A DNA stretch of 64,000 nucleotides, from assembly GCF_000495815.1 (NCBI RefSeq), contig NZ_AWGE01000001.1, positions 806,001 through 870,000 on the forward strand. Direction: 5' to 3'. The stretch is from Asticcacaulis sp. AC466. GTDB lineage: Bacteria > Pseudomonadota > Alphaproteobacteria > Caulobacterales > Caulobacteraceae. Of the stretch, positions 18,098 through 27,786 are shown piece after piece (position 1 is the stretch's first letter; every line of letters starts with the position of its first letter). The notes beneath the pieces were generated by a model. That model was not told the DNA's origin. It ran no database searches and saw only the letters and a list, made by a program, of their open reading frames with translations. The position numbers were made by a program, and so were the translations under genes.

Positions 18098-19245
18098 CAG
18101 GATTTCCATTCAGGGTGGCCGGTGCCCAGCATGGGCGACGGTGACAGGGCGGACATGCGTTCGCCATTGATGACAATAGGGGAGGCGACGCCGGCGACGC
18201 GTGAGCCGTCCGGCGCGGTGAGATCGAGCCTCAGGCCGCGATGGACGATCTGCGGGTCGTTGAAAACGTCTTCGATGCGATTGATCGGACCGGCCGGTAC
18301 GCCGTGATCCTCGAGCAGGGCCAGCAGGCCCGCGCGCGTCCATGACGCGAGGTAGGGTTCCAGTTCTGCTTGCAATCGGGCCCGCTGGCCGACGCGCTGG
18401 GCATTGGTCTGGTAGTCCGGGTTCAGCAGGATATCACCGGCGTCCAGGGCGACGCAGAACTTGCGGAATTGGCCGTCATTGCCCACCGCGACAATGACGT
18501 GGCCATCTTTCACGCGGAACACCTGATAGGGGGCGATATTGGGATGGGCATTGCCCAGGCGCGACGGCGATTTGCCAGAGACAAGATAGTTGCTGGCCTG
18601 ATTGGCCAGTATGGATGTCGCCGTATCGAACAGCGACATATCGATGTGGCAGCCTTCGCCGCTGGTGTGGCGGCCATTCAGGGCGGCGAGTATGGCCGTC
18701 GCCGTATAGACACCGGTAAAGATGTCCACAACGGCGACACCGACCTTCTGCGGTTCGCGATCGGGCTCGCCGGTAATGTCCATCAGGCCGCTCATGCCCT
18801 GGATGATGTAATCATAACCGGCGCGGGCGGCGTAGGGGCCGTCCTGACCGAAGCCGGTGATCGAGGCGTAGATCAGGCGCGGATTGACGGCCTTCAGACT
18901 GGCGTAATCGAGCCCGTACTTTTTCAGGCCTCCGACCTTGAAGTTCTCAATGACGATATCCGCCTCGGCGGCCAGCTTGCGGATGACGGCCTGGCCGTCC
19001 GGCGTTTCGAAGGCGACGGCGACCGACGACTTGCCGCGATTGCAGCTATGGAAGTAGGCGGCGCCCCAGGCGCTACCGGCGGCATCCGTCACGAAGGGCG
19101 GCCCCCAGGTGCGCGTGTCGTCGCCGGTTTCCGGCCGTTCTATCTTGATGACCTCGGCGCCCAGGTCGGCAAGCAATTGCCCGCACCACGGGCCGGCCAG
19201 GATACGGGCGAGTTCGAGAACCTTAAGACCGGCCAACGGTTTCAT
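18097..19245 (-). CDS. Family III CoA-transferase, probably glutarate CoA-transferase
   Basis: A 382-residue CaiB/BaiF-type transferase. The opening LKVLELARILAGPWCGQLLADLGAEVIKIERP and the central KVGVAVVDIFTG, with probable catalytic Asp174, are diagnostic. Lying directly downstream of glutaryl-CoA dehydrogenase, it most likely activates glutarate to glutaryl-CoA using succinyl-CoA or another donor (GcdG/SUGCT-like). It starts 15 bases after the gcdH stop and overlaps the TPP gene. Substrate assignment rests on context; the family assignment is secure. Confidence 0.87.
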   Translation of the reverse strand: MKPLAGLKVLELARILAGPWCGQLLADLGAEVIKIERPETGDDTRTWGPPFVTDAAGSAWGAAYFHSCNRGKSSVAVAFETPDGQAVIRKLAAEADIVIENFKVGGLKKYGLDYASLKAVNPRLIYASITGFGQDGPYAARAGYDYIIQGMSGLMDITGEPDREPQKVGVAVVDIFTGVYTATAILAALNGRHTSGEGCHIDMSLFDTATSILANQASNYLVSGKSPSRLGNAHPNIAPYQVFRVKDGHVIVAVGNDGQFRKFCVALDAGDILLNPDYQTNAQRVGQRARLQAELEPYLASWTRAGLLALLEDHGVPAGPINRIEDVFNDPQIVHRGLRLDLTAPDGSRVAGVASPIVINGERMSALSPSPMLGTGHPEWKS

Positions 19246-19260
19246 GTCGATCCTTGGGAT

Positions 19261-20430
19261 TTAGAAAAACGCCTGCAATCCGGTTTGCGCCCGTCCCAGG
19301 ATGAGGGCATGGACATCGTGCGTGCCTTCATAGGTATTGACGGTTTCGAGGTTCTGGGCATGGCGCATGACGTGGAATTCCTCATGGATACCATTGCCGC
19401 CGTGCATGTCCCGCGCCTGGCGGGCGACATCGAGCGCCTTGCCGCAATTGTTGCGCTTGATCAGCGAGATCATCTCCGGCGCCATCTGGCCGGCGTCGAA
19501 CAATTGCCCGACGCGCAAGGCTGCCTGGAGCCCCAGGGTGATTTCGGTCTGCATGTCGGCCAGCTTCTTCTGGAACAACTGCATCTGGGCCAAAGGCTTG
19601 CCGAACTGCTTGCGGTCCAGGCCATATTGGCGTGCGCGGTGCCAGCAGTCTTCGGCCGCGCCCATGACGCCCCAGGCAATGCCGTAGCGGGCGCGGTTGA
19701 GGCAGCCGAACGGGCCTTTCAGGCCGCTGATATTGGGCAGAAGCGCGTCTTCGCCGACCTCGACGCCCTCCATGACGATCTCACCGGTGATCGAGGCGCG
19801 TAAGGACAGTTTGCCGTGAATTTTTGGGGCGCTCAGGCCCTTCATACCTTTCTCAAGGACGAATCCGCGAATGACGTCGTCGAGCTTGGCCCACACCACA
19901 AAGACATCGGCGATGGGGGAATTGGAAATCCACATCTTGGTGCCGGTCAGCCGGTAGCCGCCATCGATCTTTTCGGCTTTGGCGCGCATGGCGCCGGGAT
20001 CGGATCCGGCGTCAGGCTCGGTCAGCCCGAAGCAGCCGACCCATTCGCCCGAGGCCAGTTTCGGCAGGTATTTCTGGCGCTGGGCTTCGCTGCCATAGGC
20101 GTAAATGGGGTACATGACCAGGGACGACTGGACGCTCATCATCGAACGGTAACCGGAATCGACACGTTCGACTTCGCGCGCCACCAGGCCGTAGGCGACG
20201 TAGGATGCGCCCGCGCCGCCATAGGTTTCGGGCAGGGTGACGCCAAGCAGGCCCAGTTCACCCATCTCATTGAAGATATGGCGGTCGGTATATTCCTCGC
20301 CATAGGCCTTCAGCACGCGCGGCTGAAGGGAACCTTGGGCGTAGGCGTGAGCCGCATCGCGGATCATCCGCTCATCGTCGCTCAGTTGTGCGTCGAGCAG
20401 AAAGGGGTCATTCCATTGAAAATCAGACAT
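19261..20430 (-). CDS. gcdH: Glutaryl-CoA dehydrogenase
   Basis: A 389-residue FAD acyl-CoA dehydrogenase that oxidises and decarboxylates glutaryl-CoA to crotonyl-CoA. The C-terminal [21 protein letters not shown], with catalytic base Glu368, is characteristic of GcdH rather than of other acyl-CoA dehydrogenases; [15 protein letters not shown] and KMWISNSP are the FAD/substrate segments. The start MSDFQWNDP at 20430 overlaps the upstream aldehyde dehydrogenase stop by 8 bases. A longer frame extends upstream on this strand but overlaps the neighbour heavily and has no homology-like sequence. Confidence 0.95.
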   Translation of the reverse strand: MSDFQWNDPFLLDAQLSDDERMIRDAAHAYAQGSLQPRVLKAYGEEYTDRHIFNEMGELGLLGVTLPETYGGAGASYVAYGLVAREVERVDSGYRSMMSVQSSLVMYPIYAYGSEAQRQKYLPKLASGEWVGCFGLTEPDAGSDPGAMRAKAEKIDGGYRLTGTKMWISNSPIADVFVVWAKLDDVIRGFVLEKGMKGLSAPKIHGKLSLRASITGEIVMEGVEVGEDALLPNISGLKGPFGCLNRARYGIAWGVMGAAEDCWHRARQYGLDRKQFGKPLAQMQLFQKKLADMQTEITLGLQAALRVGQLFDAGQMAPEMISLIKRNNCGKALDVARQARDMHGGNGIHEEFHVMRHAQNLETVNTYEGTHDVHALILGRAQTGLQAFF

Positions 20431-21958
20431 CGAATACCACACCCTGGGCCAGCGGCAGAGTGCTGCCGTAATTGATGGTGTTGGTGGCGCGGCGCATATA
20501 GGCGCGCCAGGCATCGGAGCCGGATTCACGGCCGCCGCCTGTTTCCTTTTCCCCACCGAAGGCGCCGCCGATTTCCGCGCCGGAGGTGCCGATATTGACA
20601 TTGGCAATGCCGCAATCCGAACCCGCGGCTGACATGAACAGCTCGGCCTCACGCACATCGTTGGTGAAGACGGAGGACGACAGACCCGCGCCGACCGCGT
20701 TTTGCATGGCTATGGCATCGGCAATGTCGGAATAGCGCACGACATAGAGGATGGGTGCAAAGGTTTCGCGCAGCATCGGGCCGTCGTGACGCGGCATTTC
20801 GACGATGGCCGGACGAACATAATAGCTGTTGTCACCGGCGATCTTGACGCGATCGCCGCCTTCAACCTGACCGCCCGCGGCCTTCGCTTCGGCGAGGGCT
20901 TTTTCGAAGCCGTCGAAGGCGGCCTTGTCGATAAGGGGGCCGACCAGCGTGCCGTCTTCCATCGGGTTGCCGATCTTGACAGAGGCATAGGCCTTCTTCA
21001 GACGCGGGACGAGGGTGTCGTAGATGCTGTCGTGAACGAACAGGCGTCGCAGAGTCGTACAGCGCTGACCGGCTGTGCCCATGGCGGCGAAGGCGATGCC
21101 GCGCAGGGCCAGGTCAAGGTCGGCTGTCGGAGCGATGATGGCGGCGTTGTTGCCGCCCAGTTCGAGGATGGAGCGGGCAAAGCGGGCGGCCAGCTTGGGA
21201 CCGACGGCGCGACCCATGGCGGTCGAGCCAGTCGCCGAGACCAGCGCCACCTTTTCATGATCGACCATGGCCTCACCGATGTCGCGCGCGCCGATAATCA
21301 GGGCGGACAGACCGGCCGGGGCATCGTAGCCTTCGTCGACATAGCGCTTAAGGGCGCGCTCGAACAGGGCGTGGGTCGCCAGGCCGGTGAGCGGTGATTT
21401 TTCCGACGGCTTCCAGACGATGGCGTTGCCGCAGACCAGGGCCAGGGCGGCGTTCCAGGCCCAGACGGCGACGGGGAAGTTGAAGGCGGAAATGATGCCG
21501 ACAACGCCCAGCGGATGCCAGGTTTCCATCATGCGGTGGTGGCTGCGTTCGGTGGCAATGGTCAGGCCATACAGCTGGCGCGAGAGGCCGACGGCGAAAT
21601 CGCAGATGTCGATCATTTCCTGAACTTCGCCCAGGCCTTCTGAGGTCACCTTACCTACTTCGATGGAGACAAGCTTGCCCAGTTCGGCCTTGTGTGCGCG
21701 CAGTTCTTCGCCGAACAGGCGGACCAGTTCGCCACGCTTGGGCGCTGGCACGATGCGCCAGTCGAGAAATGCCTTGTGCGCCGCGTCGATGGCCCGGGTG
21801 GCGTCGGCAGCCGAGGTTTCGACGACATCGGCGATCCGGTCACCGGTTACGGGTGAGGTGACGGCCAGGCTGCCGCCGGTATAGGTCCTGGCATCGACGC
21901 CGAGGGCTTTCAGCAGGTCCGCCACATCGGCGGAAAATCGGGTGGTTTCAGTGATCAT
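20423..21958 (-). CDS. amaB: Aldehyde dehydrogenase, ALDH7 / AmaB-like
   Basis: A 511-residue NAD-dependent aldehyde dehydrogenase resembling ALDH7 (antiquitin) and Pseudomonas AmaB, which oxidises 2-aminoadipate semialdehyde (open form of piperideine-6-carboxylate) to 2-aminoadipate. Visible catalytic elements are Asn160 (SAFNFP), Glu266 (LELGGNN) and Cys300 (AGQRCTT), plus the cofactor segment [10 protein letters not shown]. It follows the AmaA-like oxidase by 12 bases, the same order as consecutive pathway steps. The pairing makes the pipecolate role likely; a broader semialdehyde role is possible. Confidence 0.9.
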   Translation of the reverse strand: MITETTRFSADVADLLKALGVDARTYTGGSLAVTSPVTGDRIADVVETSAADATRAIDAAHKAFLDWRIVPAPKRGELVRLFGEELRAHKAELGKLVSIEVGKVTSEGLGEVQEMIDICDFAVGLSRQLYGLTIATERSHHRMMETWHPLGVVGIISAFNFPVAVWAWNAALALVCGNAIVWKPSEKSPLTGLATHALFERALKRYVDEGYDAPAGLSALIIGARDIGEAMVDHEKVALVSATGSTAMGRAVGPKLAARFARSILELGGNNAAIIAPTADLDLALRGIAFAAMGTAGQRCTTLRRLFVHDSIYDTLVPRLKKAYASVKIGNPMEDGTLVGPLIDKAAFDGFEKALAEAKAAGGQVEGGDRVKIAGDNSYYVRPAIVEMPRHDGPMLRETFAPILYVVRYSDIADAIAMQNAVGAGLSSSVFTNDVREAELFMSAAGSDCGIANVNIGTSGAEIGGAFGGEKETGGGRESGSDAWRAYMRRATNTINYGSTLPLAQGVVFDV

Positions 21959-21970
21959 GGTGTGAACCTT

Positions 21971-23254
21971 CTAAAAACGGGAATCGGTCAAATGGGCGGC
22001 CTGGGCGCCGACCTCGTAAAAAACTTCCTTGATCGCGCGCATCTTTGCGTCTGCGGGCGTGGTAATGGGTAGCGGCAGGTCATCGTCGCTCAGATCGCCC
22101 GCGATCCGTTCGGCCAGGGTGCGGCCCATGACCGTGCCGGGGGCGATTCCGCGGCCATTATAGCCGCTGATGCCGATGACATTGGGCGCGAAAGCGTGGA
22201 AACGCGGCAGGTTGTCGTCGGTCATGCCAATCTGGCCATACCATTCGGCTTCGAACCGGACCTTGCCGATCTGAGGGAATATCTTGTGCAGGGCGCGTAG
22301 GGCCCAGCTGCGGTGGATGACTTCGCCCGCGCCACGCAACGCGCCGACGCTGCCGAAGATCAGCCGGCCGCGATTATCCATACGGAAGGAGGACAGGACC
22401 TCTTTGGTGTCCCATACCCCTTCGTTGCCAGGAAGGAGTGTGGCACGAATAGGATCGGGCAAGGGCTCGGTGGCCAGGTTGAAATAGGGCAGGTGCACCT
22501 GTTCGCGGCGGATGATTTCCCATGGACCTTGCGTATAGGCGTCGGTGGCCATGATCACCCAGTCGGCGGTGACGGAACCGCCGGGCGTGCGGACGCGCCA
22601 GCGGGCGCCGTCGGCCACGACTTCCAGGGCCGGAGACCCGGTATAGATCGCGGCCCCTTCCTTAAGTGCCGCCCCCGCCAGGCCACGCACATAGGCCAGC
22701 GGCTGAATGGTGCCGGCGCGCAGGTCAAGGAGCGATCCTGTATAGGCGTGGCTGCCGACGCGGCGCGCCGTCTCTTCGGCGGACAGCAGGCGAACGGGGG
22801 CGCCCCTCGCCTGCCACTGCGTTTCGCGCTGGCGCAATTCGTCAAGCCCCGCCTGACCGACGGCGCAATGCAGGGTGCCGTGCTTTTGCAATTGGCAATC
22901 AATGCGATAGGCCTCGACAATCTCGAACACGGCGGCCGGTGCGTCACCGAGCAGTTTCAGCAGGCGAGCGCCATGAACCTCACCCAGCACGTTGGGCAGT
23001 TCGTCGGGCATGACCCACATGCCGGCATTGACCAGGCCGACATTGCGCCCGGCGCCGCCGAAACCAATCTCCCTGGCTTCCAGAACGACCGATTCGATGC
23101 CTTTTTTCGCCAGATGCAGCGCGGCGGAATTGCCGGTATAGCCGCCGCCAACGATACAGACCTGCGTGCGCACATCGCCGGTCAACCCCTTGGTGGCGGG
23201 TGCGGCGGGCGCAGTGGTTTCCCAAAGGCCGTGTGTCTTGGTATCGTTCTGCAT
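21971..23254 (-). CDS. amaA: FAD-dependent amine oxidase, L-pipecolate oxidase-like
   Basis: A 427-residue DAO-family flavoprotein. The N-terminal Rossmann motif VCIVGGGYTGNSAALHLAKKG binds FAD, and GLVNAGMWVMPDEL and YNGRGIAPGTVMGRTLAE are typical of the AmaA/PuuB group. AmaA oxidises L-pipecolate to piperideine-6-carboxylate. Adjacent AmaB-like and GcdH genes support this over the related gamma-glutamylputrescine oxidase (PuuB). It is the first gene of the five-gene operon and is divergent from a LysR regulator, with 191 bp between the two start codons. Confidence 0.85.
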   Translation of the reverse strand: MQNDTKTHGLWETTAPAAPATKGLTGDVRTQVCIVGGGYTGNSAALHLAKKGIESVVLEAREIGFGGAGRNVGLVNAGMWVMPDELPNVLGEVHGARLLKLLGDAPAAVFEIVEAYRIDCQLQKHGTLHCAVGQAGLDELRQRETQWQARGAPVRLLSAEETARRVGSHAYTGSLLDLRAGTIQPLAYVRGLAGAALKEGAAIYTGSPALEVVADGARWRVRTPGGSVTADWVIMATDAYTQGPWEIIRREQVHLPYFNLATEPLPDPIRATLLPGNEGVWDTKEVLSSFRMDNRGRLIFGSVGALRGAGEVIHRSWALRALHKIFPQIGKVRFEAEWYGQIGMTDDNLPRFHAFAPNVIGISGYNGRGIAPGTVMGRTLAERIAGDLSDDDLPLPITTPADAKMRAIKEVFYEVGAQAAHLTDSRF

Positions 23255-23445
23255 GTCATTCCGTATCTGTATGGACTTATCCCTTATACGCGCTAATATG
23301 ACCCATATCCATTGCCATTTCGGTAATACATCATTCTCAAATGGAATGACTTAAGTGCTTCGAATGCGGATAATGGTGTGGATTTTTGCCCCGGCGCGTT
23401 TTTTCATCCGAAAAGCTCGTTAGATGTTATGGGAAAGTGCTCAGG

Positions 23446-24354
23446 ATGTTGACGCCCCGCCGTTTCCTTCCGCCGATTGCGCATTTGCAGGCCTTTGAGG
23501 CCGCCGCGCGCATGAGCAGCATCACGACCGCGGCGCGGGAACTAAACCTGACGCAAAGCGCGGTCAGCCGCCAGATAAAAGCTTTGGAAGATTTGCTGGA
23601 AGTCGAGTTGTTCTACCGCGAACGCCAGACCATCCGCCTGACGCCGGGAGGTGAAGCCTATGCGCGGGAGGTGCGTGACGCGCTCAAGAAGATCAGCACC
23701 GCCTCTCTGAACCTGCGGGCCAACCCGTTCGGCGGTACGCTGAACCTGGCCGTTCTGCCGACCTTTGGCGCGCGCTGGCTGGCGCCGCGCCTGCCATCGT
23801 TTCTGGCGCAGCATCCCGGCACCACGCTTAATCTGGTGACGCGGCTGACGGCGTTCGATTTCCGGCTGGAAGCCATGGACGCCGCCATCTATCACGGCAC
23901 GGGCGATTGGCCGGGCGCGCAGACCCATAGGCTGCGTGACGAATATGTCGTGCCGGCATGTAGCCCGGCGCTATTGGAACGCTATCGTTTCGAGGCGCCG
24001 GCCGATCTGCGTAAGGCGCCGCTATTGCACATCACCACGCGCCCCGACGCGTGGGAGCGTTGGCTGCGGTTGCACAACGCCCCGGCGGAGCAGGTCCAAG
24101 GCATGCTGTTCGACCAGTTTTCCACCCTGGCCCAGGTGGCGCGGGCCGGGCTGGGCGTCGCCCTCTTGCCGGCTTTCCTGATCGAGGAAGAGCTGCGCAC
24201 CGGTCAACTTGTCCGCGCACTCGACCTGCCGATGCAGACCGCCGAAGCCTATTACCTGGCCTGGCCGGAAGACCGGGCCGATCATCCCCCTCTGACAGCG
24301 TTCCGCGACTGGATAGACGCTGAAATTTCTGCAGACACCAATATTCATAACTAG
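23446..24354 (+). CDS. LysR-family regulator (GcvA-type)
   Basis: A 302-residue LysR protein. The N-terminal HTH is FLPPIAHLQAFEAAARMSSITTAARELNLTQSAVSRQIKALEDLLEVELFYRE; the rest is a periplasmic-binding-protein-like effector domain. The PPI-HLQAFEAAAR opening places it in the GcvA-like subgroup. The ATG at 23446 is chosen because GGAAAG precedes it and homologous sequence begins there. Divergent orientation makes it the likely regulator of the lysine/pipecolate operon. In the spacer, GTCATTCC (23255-23262) and GGAATGAC (23343-23350) form a distant inverted pair, and a degenerate hairpin repeat lies at about 23395-23442. Confidence 0.9.
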   Translation: MLTPRRFLPPIAHLQAFEAAARMSSITTAARELNLTQSAVSRQIKALEDLLEVELFYRERQTIRLTPGGEAYAREVRDALKKISTASLNLRANPFGGTLNLAVLPTFGARWLAPRLPSFLAQHPGTTLNLVTRLTAFDFRLEAMDAAIYHGTGDWPGAQTHRLRDEYVVPACSPALLERYRFEAPADLRKAPLLHITTRPDAWERWLRLHNAPAEQVQGMLFDQFSTLAQVARAGLGVALLPAFLIEEELRTGQLVRALDLPMQTAEAYYLAWPEDRADHPPLTAFRDWIDAEISADTNIHN

Positions 24355-24377
24355 CCCATACTCATAAGGAGGCCGCC

Positions 24378-25298
24378 GTGCTGAACCTGACCGCCCATGA
24401 TCTGATCGAACGCCTGTCCTACGATGTGCTGACGCGGCAATTGCCGAAATTGCTCCAGGTTGAAACCGAAAGCCCGCAGCGTCACGTCCATACCTTGCGC
24501 AATCAGGGCGAGCCGGACGCGACCCTGCTTCTGATGCCGGCCTGGGCCGAAGGGATGGGCGGCGTCAAACTGGTCAATGTCACCCCTGGCAATCTGAAAC
24601 GGGGCTTGCCCGCCGTGACGGCCAGCTATTTGTTGTTCGACGCGATTACCGGCGAACATCTGGCCCTGCTCGACGGGGGTGAGCTGACGGCGCGGCGCAC
24701 GGCAGCGGTCGCGGCCATCGCGGCGGACCGGCTGGCGTCCGCGCAGGCGCATGACTTGCTGCTGGTCGGATCGGGCCGCATCGCCTCGGAGCTGGCCTTC
24801 GCCTACCGGGCCGTGCGCGATATCCGCTCGGTCGAGGTCCATAGCCAGACGCCCGCCAATGCGGAAAAGCTGGCCCATCACCTGCGCGACAATGGCTTCA
24901 ACGCCCATGCGTCGCAAGACCTGCAAGCCAGTACGGCCAAGGCGGACATCATCGCGTGCGCCACCTTGTCGAAGGAACCGTTGATCAAAGGGGAATGGGT
25001 TCGTGCCGGTCAGCACGTGGCCCTGATCGGGGGGTATCTCAAAGACATGCGCGAAGGCGACGACCTTCTGATGACGGAAGGGCAGGTCTGGGTCGACAGC
25101 TATGCCGCCATGAGCGAGGCCGGGGACCTGACGCAACCGATCGCCGCCGGTTTGCTGCATCACGAAGCCATTCGTGGCACATTGGCGGACCTGTGCCGGG
25201 TCGCGACCGTCGCTGGACGCGATGAGATCGTGACGGTGTTCAAGAGCGTCGGCGACGCGGCGCAGGATCTGGCGGCGGCCACGCTGGCCGTGGGTTGA
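24378..25298 (+). CDS. Ornithine cyclodeaminase/mu-crystallin family enzyme
   Basis: A 306-residue OCD/mu-crystallin-family protein with an NAD(P)-binding core LLLVGSGRIASELAFAYRAV and the substrate region LLDGGELTARRTAAVAAIAADRLA. Family members include ornithine cyclodeaminase and ketimine reductases. Its GTG start is preceded by AAGGAGG at 5 bases, and it follows the LysR gene by 23 bases. Given the adjacent pipecolate genes, reduction of piperideine-2-carboxylate to L-pipecolate is an attractive inferred role, feeding the AmaA step; ornithine cyclodeaminase or another imine reductase remain possible. Confidence 0.85.
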   Translation: MLNLTAHDLIERLSYDVLTRQLPKLLQVETESPQRHVHTLRNQGEPDATLLLMPAWAEGMGGVKLVNVTPGNLKRGLPAVTASYLLFDAITGEHLALLDGGELTARRTAAVAAIAADRLASAQAHDLLLVGSGRIASELAFAYRAVRDIRSVEVHSQTPANAEKLAHHLRDNGFNAHASQDLQASTAKADIIACATLSKEPLIKGEWVRAGQHVALIGGYLKDMREGDDLLMTEGQVWVDSYAAMSEAGDLTQPIAAGLLHHEAIRGTLADLCRVATVAGRDEIVTVFKSVGDAAQDLAAATLAVG

Positions 25299-25309
25299 GG
25301 CCTTGGGTT

Positions 25310-25338
25310 AGAGTAGGGCGCCTTTCGGGCAGCGCTCT
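25310..25338. terminator. Hairpin between convergent genes
   Basis: AGAG (25310-25313) to CTCT (25335-25338) enclose GCGCC and GGCAGCGC arms, forming an imperfect hairpin between the convergent OCD-like and tdh genes and touching the tdh stop codon. It resembles the boundary of the extragenic repeats but has no good T run. Confidence 0.4.
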
Positions 25339-26371
25339 ATATCCCTTGCCAGTCCAGGACGATCTTGCCGGACTGACCGGCGCGCATGATGTCGAAGCCC
25401 TGCTGGAACTCACCCACCGGCAGGCGATGGGTGATGATGCGTTCCAGCGGGAAGCCGGCTTCGATCAGGCCCAGCATCTTGCGCCAGGTTTCGAACATTT
25501 CGCGGCCGTAGACGCCGCGGACGGTCAGGGCCTTCATGATGATGTCGTTCCAGTTGACCGTGCTTTCACTGGCCGGAATCCCCAGCAAGGTCAGGGCCCC
25601 GCCCATGCGCAGATGTTCGATGGCCTGAGGGATGGCGGGCTTGGCCCCGCTCATTTCCATGCAGACGTCATAGCCGTTGGCGATGCCCAGTTCATGGCGG
25701 ACGTCGTTCAGGTCTTCGCGGGTGACATCGACCGTGCGCATATCGGCCACCGTCGCCGCCAGACTGAGGCGGTAGGGATTGATGTCGGTGAGGGTTACGC
25801 TGCGTGCGCCGACGAATTTGGCCACGGCCGCGGCCATGATGCCGATGGGGCCCGCACCGGTCACCAGAACATTGGCGCCGACCATATCGGTCTGTTGCAC
25901 CGTATGGACGGCATTGCCGAAGGGGTCGAGCACGGCGCCCAGTTCGTTCGATACACGGTCGGGCAGTGGAACGACGTTAAAGGCGGGCAGGACGAGATAT
26001 TGCGCGAAGGCGCCGGGGCGGTTGACGCCTATGCCCTGGGTATCCGGATCGAGGTGGAAGCGGCCCATGCGGGCGGCGTCGCTATCCATGTTGATGACGT
26101 GACCTTCGCCGGAGACCCGCTGGCCGATCTTGAGCGGACGCGTGACGCGTGCGCCAATGGCGACGATCTCACCGGCGAATTCGTGGCCCACGACCATCGG
26201 CACCGGAATGGTCTTTTGCGCCCACTGGTCCCAGTTATAGATGTGAATATCCGTTCCGCAGATGGCGGTGTGGGTGATACGGACCAGCACGTCGTCCGGG
26301 CCGCAGTCGGGCACGGGCGCCGTGGTTTGCCAGATGCCGGGTTCGGCTTTCAGCTTGGCCAGGGCGGTCAT
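25337..26371 (-). CDS. tdh: L-threonine 3-dehydrogenase
   Basis: A 344-residue medium-chain zinc dehydrogenase converting threonine to 2-amino-3-oxobutyrate with NAD. The start MTALAKLKAEPGIW matches E. coli Tdh in register. Catalytic zinc ligands are conserved (Cys38, His63, Glu64 in ICGTDIH and VVGHEF), as are the GEGH and GIGVNRPGAFAQYLVLPAFN segments. Oddly, the four cysteines of the structural zinc lobe are replaced by Asn, Ser, Ala and Asp (about 94, 97, 100, 108). It follows kbl by 116 bases, with a degenerate hairpin element between. Confidence 0.93.
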   Translation of the reverse strand: MTALAKLKAEPGIWQTTAPVPDCGPDDVLVRITHTAICGTDIHIYNWDQWAQKTIPVPMVVGHEFAGEIVAIGARVTRPLKIGQRVSGEGHVINMDSDAARMGRFHLDPDTQGIGVNRPGAFAQYLVLPAFNVVPLPDRVSNELGAVLDPFGNAVHTVQQTDMVGANVLVTGAGPIGIMAAAVAKFVGARSVTLTDINPYRLSLAATVADMRTVDVTREDLNDVRHELGIANGYDVCMEMSGAKPAIPQAIEHLRMGGALTLLGIPASESTVNWNDIIMKALTVRGVYGREMFETWRKMLGLIEAGFPLERIITHRLPVGEFQQGFDIMRAGQSGKIVLDWQGI

Positions 26372-26424
26372 GGTGGTGGGCAGGGTGCGGGCGGTGGTGA
26401 GGGGGCGCAGATCGTCCATAGAAG

Positions 26425-26462
26425 GCACTTTCCGAAAGTGACGCACCTTTCGCAAAAAGCGC
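26425..26462. repeat. Degenerate hairpin element between kbl and tdh (copy C)
   Basis: Contains CACTTTCCGAAAGTG (a near-perfect dyad), then GTGACGCACCTTTCGC and AAAAAGCGCGC. The AAAGTG-ACG-CAC-CTTTCG order resembles hairpin 2 of the element at 16316-16413. It may modulate expression within the kbl-tdh operon. Confidence 0.5.
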
Positions 26463-26487
26463 GCAGACACAAAATTCTGATTTTTGA

Positions 26488-27678
26488 CTAGCCGATAATG
26501 CCGAGTTCGCGCCCGATCTTGGTAAAGGCGGCGATGGCGGTATCGATCTGGTCAAAGGTGTGGGCGGCGGAAATCTGCGTCCGGATACGCGCCTGACCGT
26601 CCGGCACGACGGGGAAGGAGAAGCCGATGACGTAGATGCCTTCGTCGAGCAGCTTCGCGGCCATTTGCTGCGCCCGTTTCGCGTCGTACAGCATGACGGG
26701 TATGATCGGGTGCGAGCCGGGCAGAAGGTCGAAACCGGCGGCGGTCAGACCGGCGCGGAACCGTTCAGCATTTTGCTGGATACGGTCGCGCAAATCATCG
26801 CCGGCTTCGGCCAGCTCGATGGCCTTGAGGCTTGACGCCGTGATCGCCGGGGCCAAAGCGTTGGAGAAGAGGTAGGGGCGGGCGCGCTGACGCAGCAGGT
26901 CGATGACCGGCTTTTTCGCGGCGATATAGCCGCCCATCGCGCCGCCCAGGGCCTTGCCGAAGGTGCCGGTCAGGATGTCGACCTTGACGCCGGCGCGGGC
27001 GGGTGTGCCGGCGCCCTTCGGCCCGGTGAAGCCGGTGGCGTGGCAGTCGTCGACCATGACCAGGGCGTCATAGTGTTCGGCCAGACGGGCAATACCTTCG
27101 AGCGGCGCATAATAGCCGTCCATCGAGAAGACGCCGTCCGTGGCGATGAGTATGGTGCGGGCGCCATTGTCGCGCGCGGCCTTGAGCTGGGTTTCCAGAT
27201 CGGCCAGATCGGCATTCTTGAAGCGGTACTTCTTCGCCTTGCACAGGCGCACGCCGTCAATGATTGACGCGTGATTGAGGCTGTCAGACACGATGGCGTC
27301 TTCGTCGGTCAGCAGGGGCTCGAACACGCCGCCATTCGCATCGAAACAGGCGGCGAACAATATGGCGTCCTCCATGCCGACATAGGCGGCGATCTTGGCT
27401 TCCAGCGTCTTATGCAGGTCCTGCGTGCCGCAGATGAAGCGGACGCTGGCCATGCCGGAGCCATATTTGAGCAGGGCGTCGCGGCCGGCTTCGATAACTT
27501 CGGGATGATCGGCCAGGCCAAGGTAATTATTGGCGCAGAAGTTTATGACCTCGCTGCCGTCATTCAAACGCAGGGCGGGACGTTGCGGTGAAGAAATAAC
27601 GTGCTCCGGCTTTTTCAGGCCGCGTGCGTCGATATCAGTAAGGGTGGCTTCGACGCGATCATAAAAGGCGGCACGCAT
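26488..27678 (-). CDS. kbl: Glycine C-acetyltransferase (2-amino-3-ketobutyrate CoA ligase)
   Basis: A 396-residue PLP enzyme of the alpha-oxoamine synthase family that splits 2-amino-3-oxobutyrate with CoA to glycine and acetyl-CoA. [35 protein letters not shown] and the PLP-lysine segment [19 protein letters not shown] are all present. The start MRAAFYDRV at 27678 matches the family and has GGAG 8 bases upstream. It forms an operon with tdh, giving the two-step threonine-to-glycine pathway. Two palindromes lie just upstream. Confidence 0.96.
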   Translation of the reverse strand: MRAAFYDRVEATLTDIDARGLKKPEHVISSPQRPALRLNDGSEVINFCANNYLGLADHPEVIEAGRDALLKYGSGMASVRFICGTQDLHKTLEAKIAAYVGMEDAILFAACFDANGGVFEPLLTDEDAIVSDSLNHASIIDGVRLCKAKKYRFKNADLADLETQLKAARDNGARTILIATDGVFSMDGYYAPLEGIARLAEHYDALVMVDDCHATGFTGPKGAGTPARAGVKVDILTGTFGKALGGAMGGYIAAKKPVIDLLRQRARPYLFSNALAPAITASSLKAIELAEAGDDLRDRIQQNAERFRAGLTAAGFDLLPGSHPIIPVMLYDAKRAQQMAAKLLDEGIYVIGFSFPVVPDGQARIRTQISAAHTFDQIDTAIAAFTKIGRELGIIG

Positions 27679-27695
27679 GCAGGAGGCTCCAAATT

Positions 27696-27782
27696 CCATT
27701 ATATTGACGCAATGTACAATATGATGGTTGGGGCTGCAATTTAAATTCCATCATATCGAAATAAAGTTCGGTATGATGGAAT
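27696..27782. promoter_or_regulatory. Two operator dyads upstream of kbl
   Basis: Dyad 1: CCATTATATTG (27696-27706) / CAATATGATGG (27717-27727), 10 of 11 matched. Dyad 2: ATTCCATCATATCGAA (27745-27760) / TTCGGTATGATGGAAT (27767-27782), 15 of 16 matched, 6-base spacer, ending 4 bases from the stop codon of the XRE gene. Shared half-site core is CCAT-ATAT. Likely binding sites of the adjacent XRE-cupin regulator in the kbl promoter; inferred from position. Confidence 0.7.
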
Positions 27783-27786
27783 TGCG

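Noticed and set aside
18370-19803. A 477-codon plus-strand frame opposite the CoA-transferase and gcdH genes
   Set aside because: Antisense to two clear, overlapping family members; its translation has no recognisable domain.
22313-23296. A 327-codon plus-strand frame opposite the AmaA-like gene
   Set aside because: Shadow of a well-supported flavoprotein gene; no start signal or homology-like sequence.
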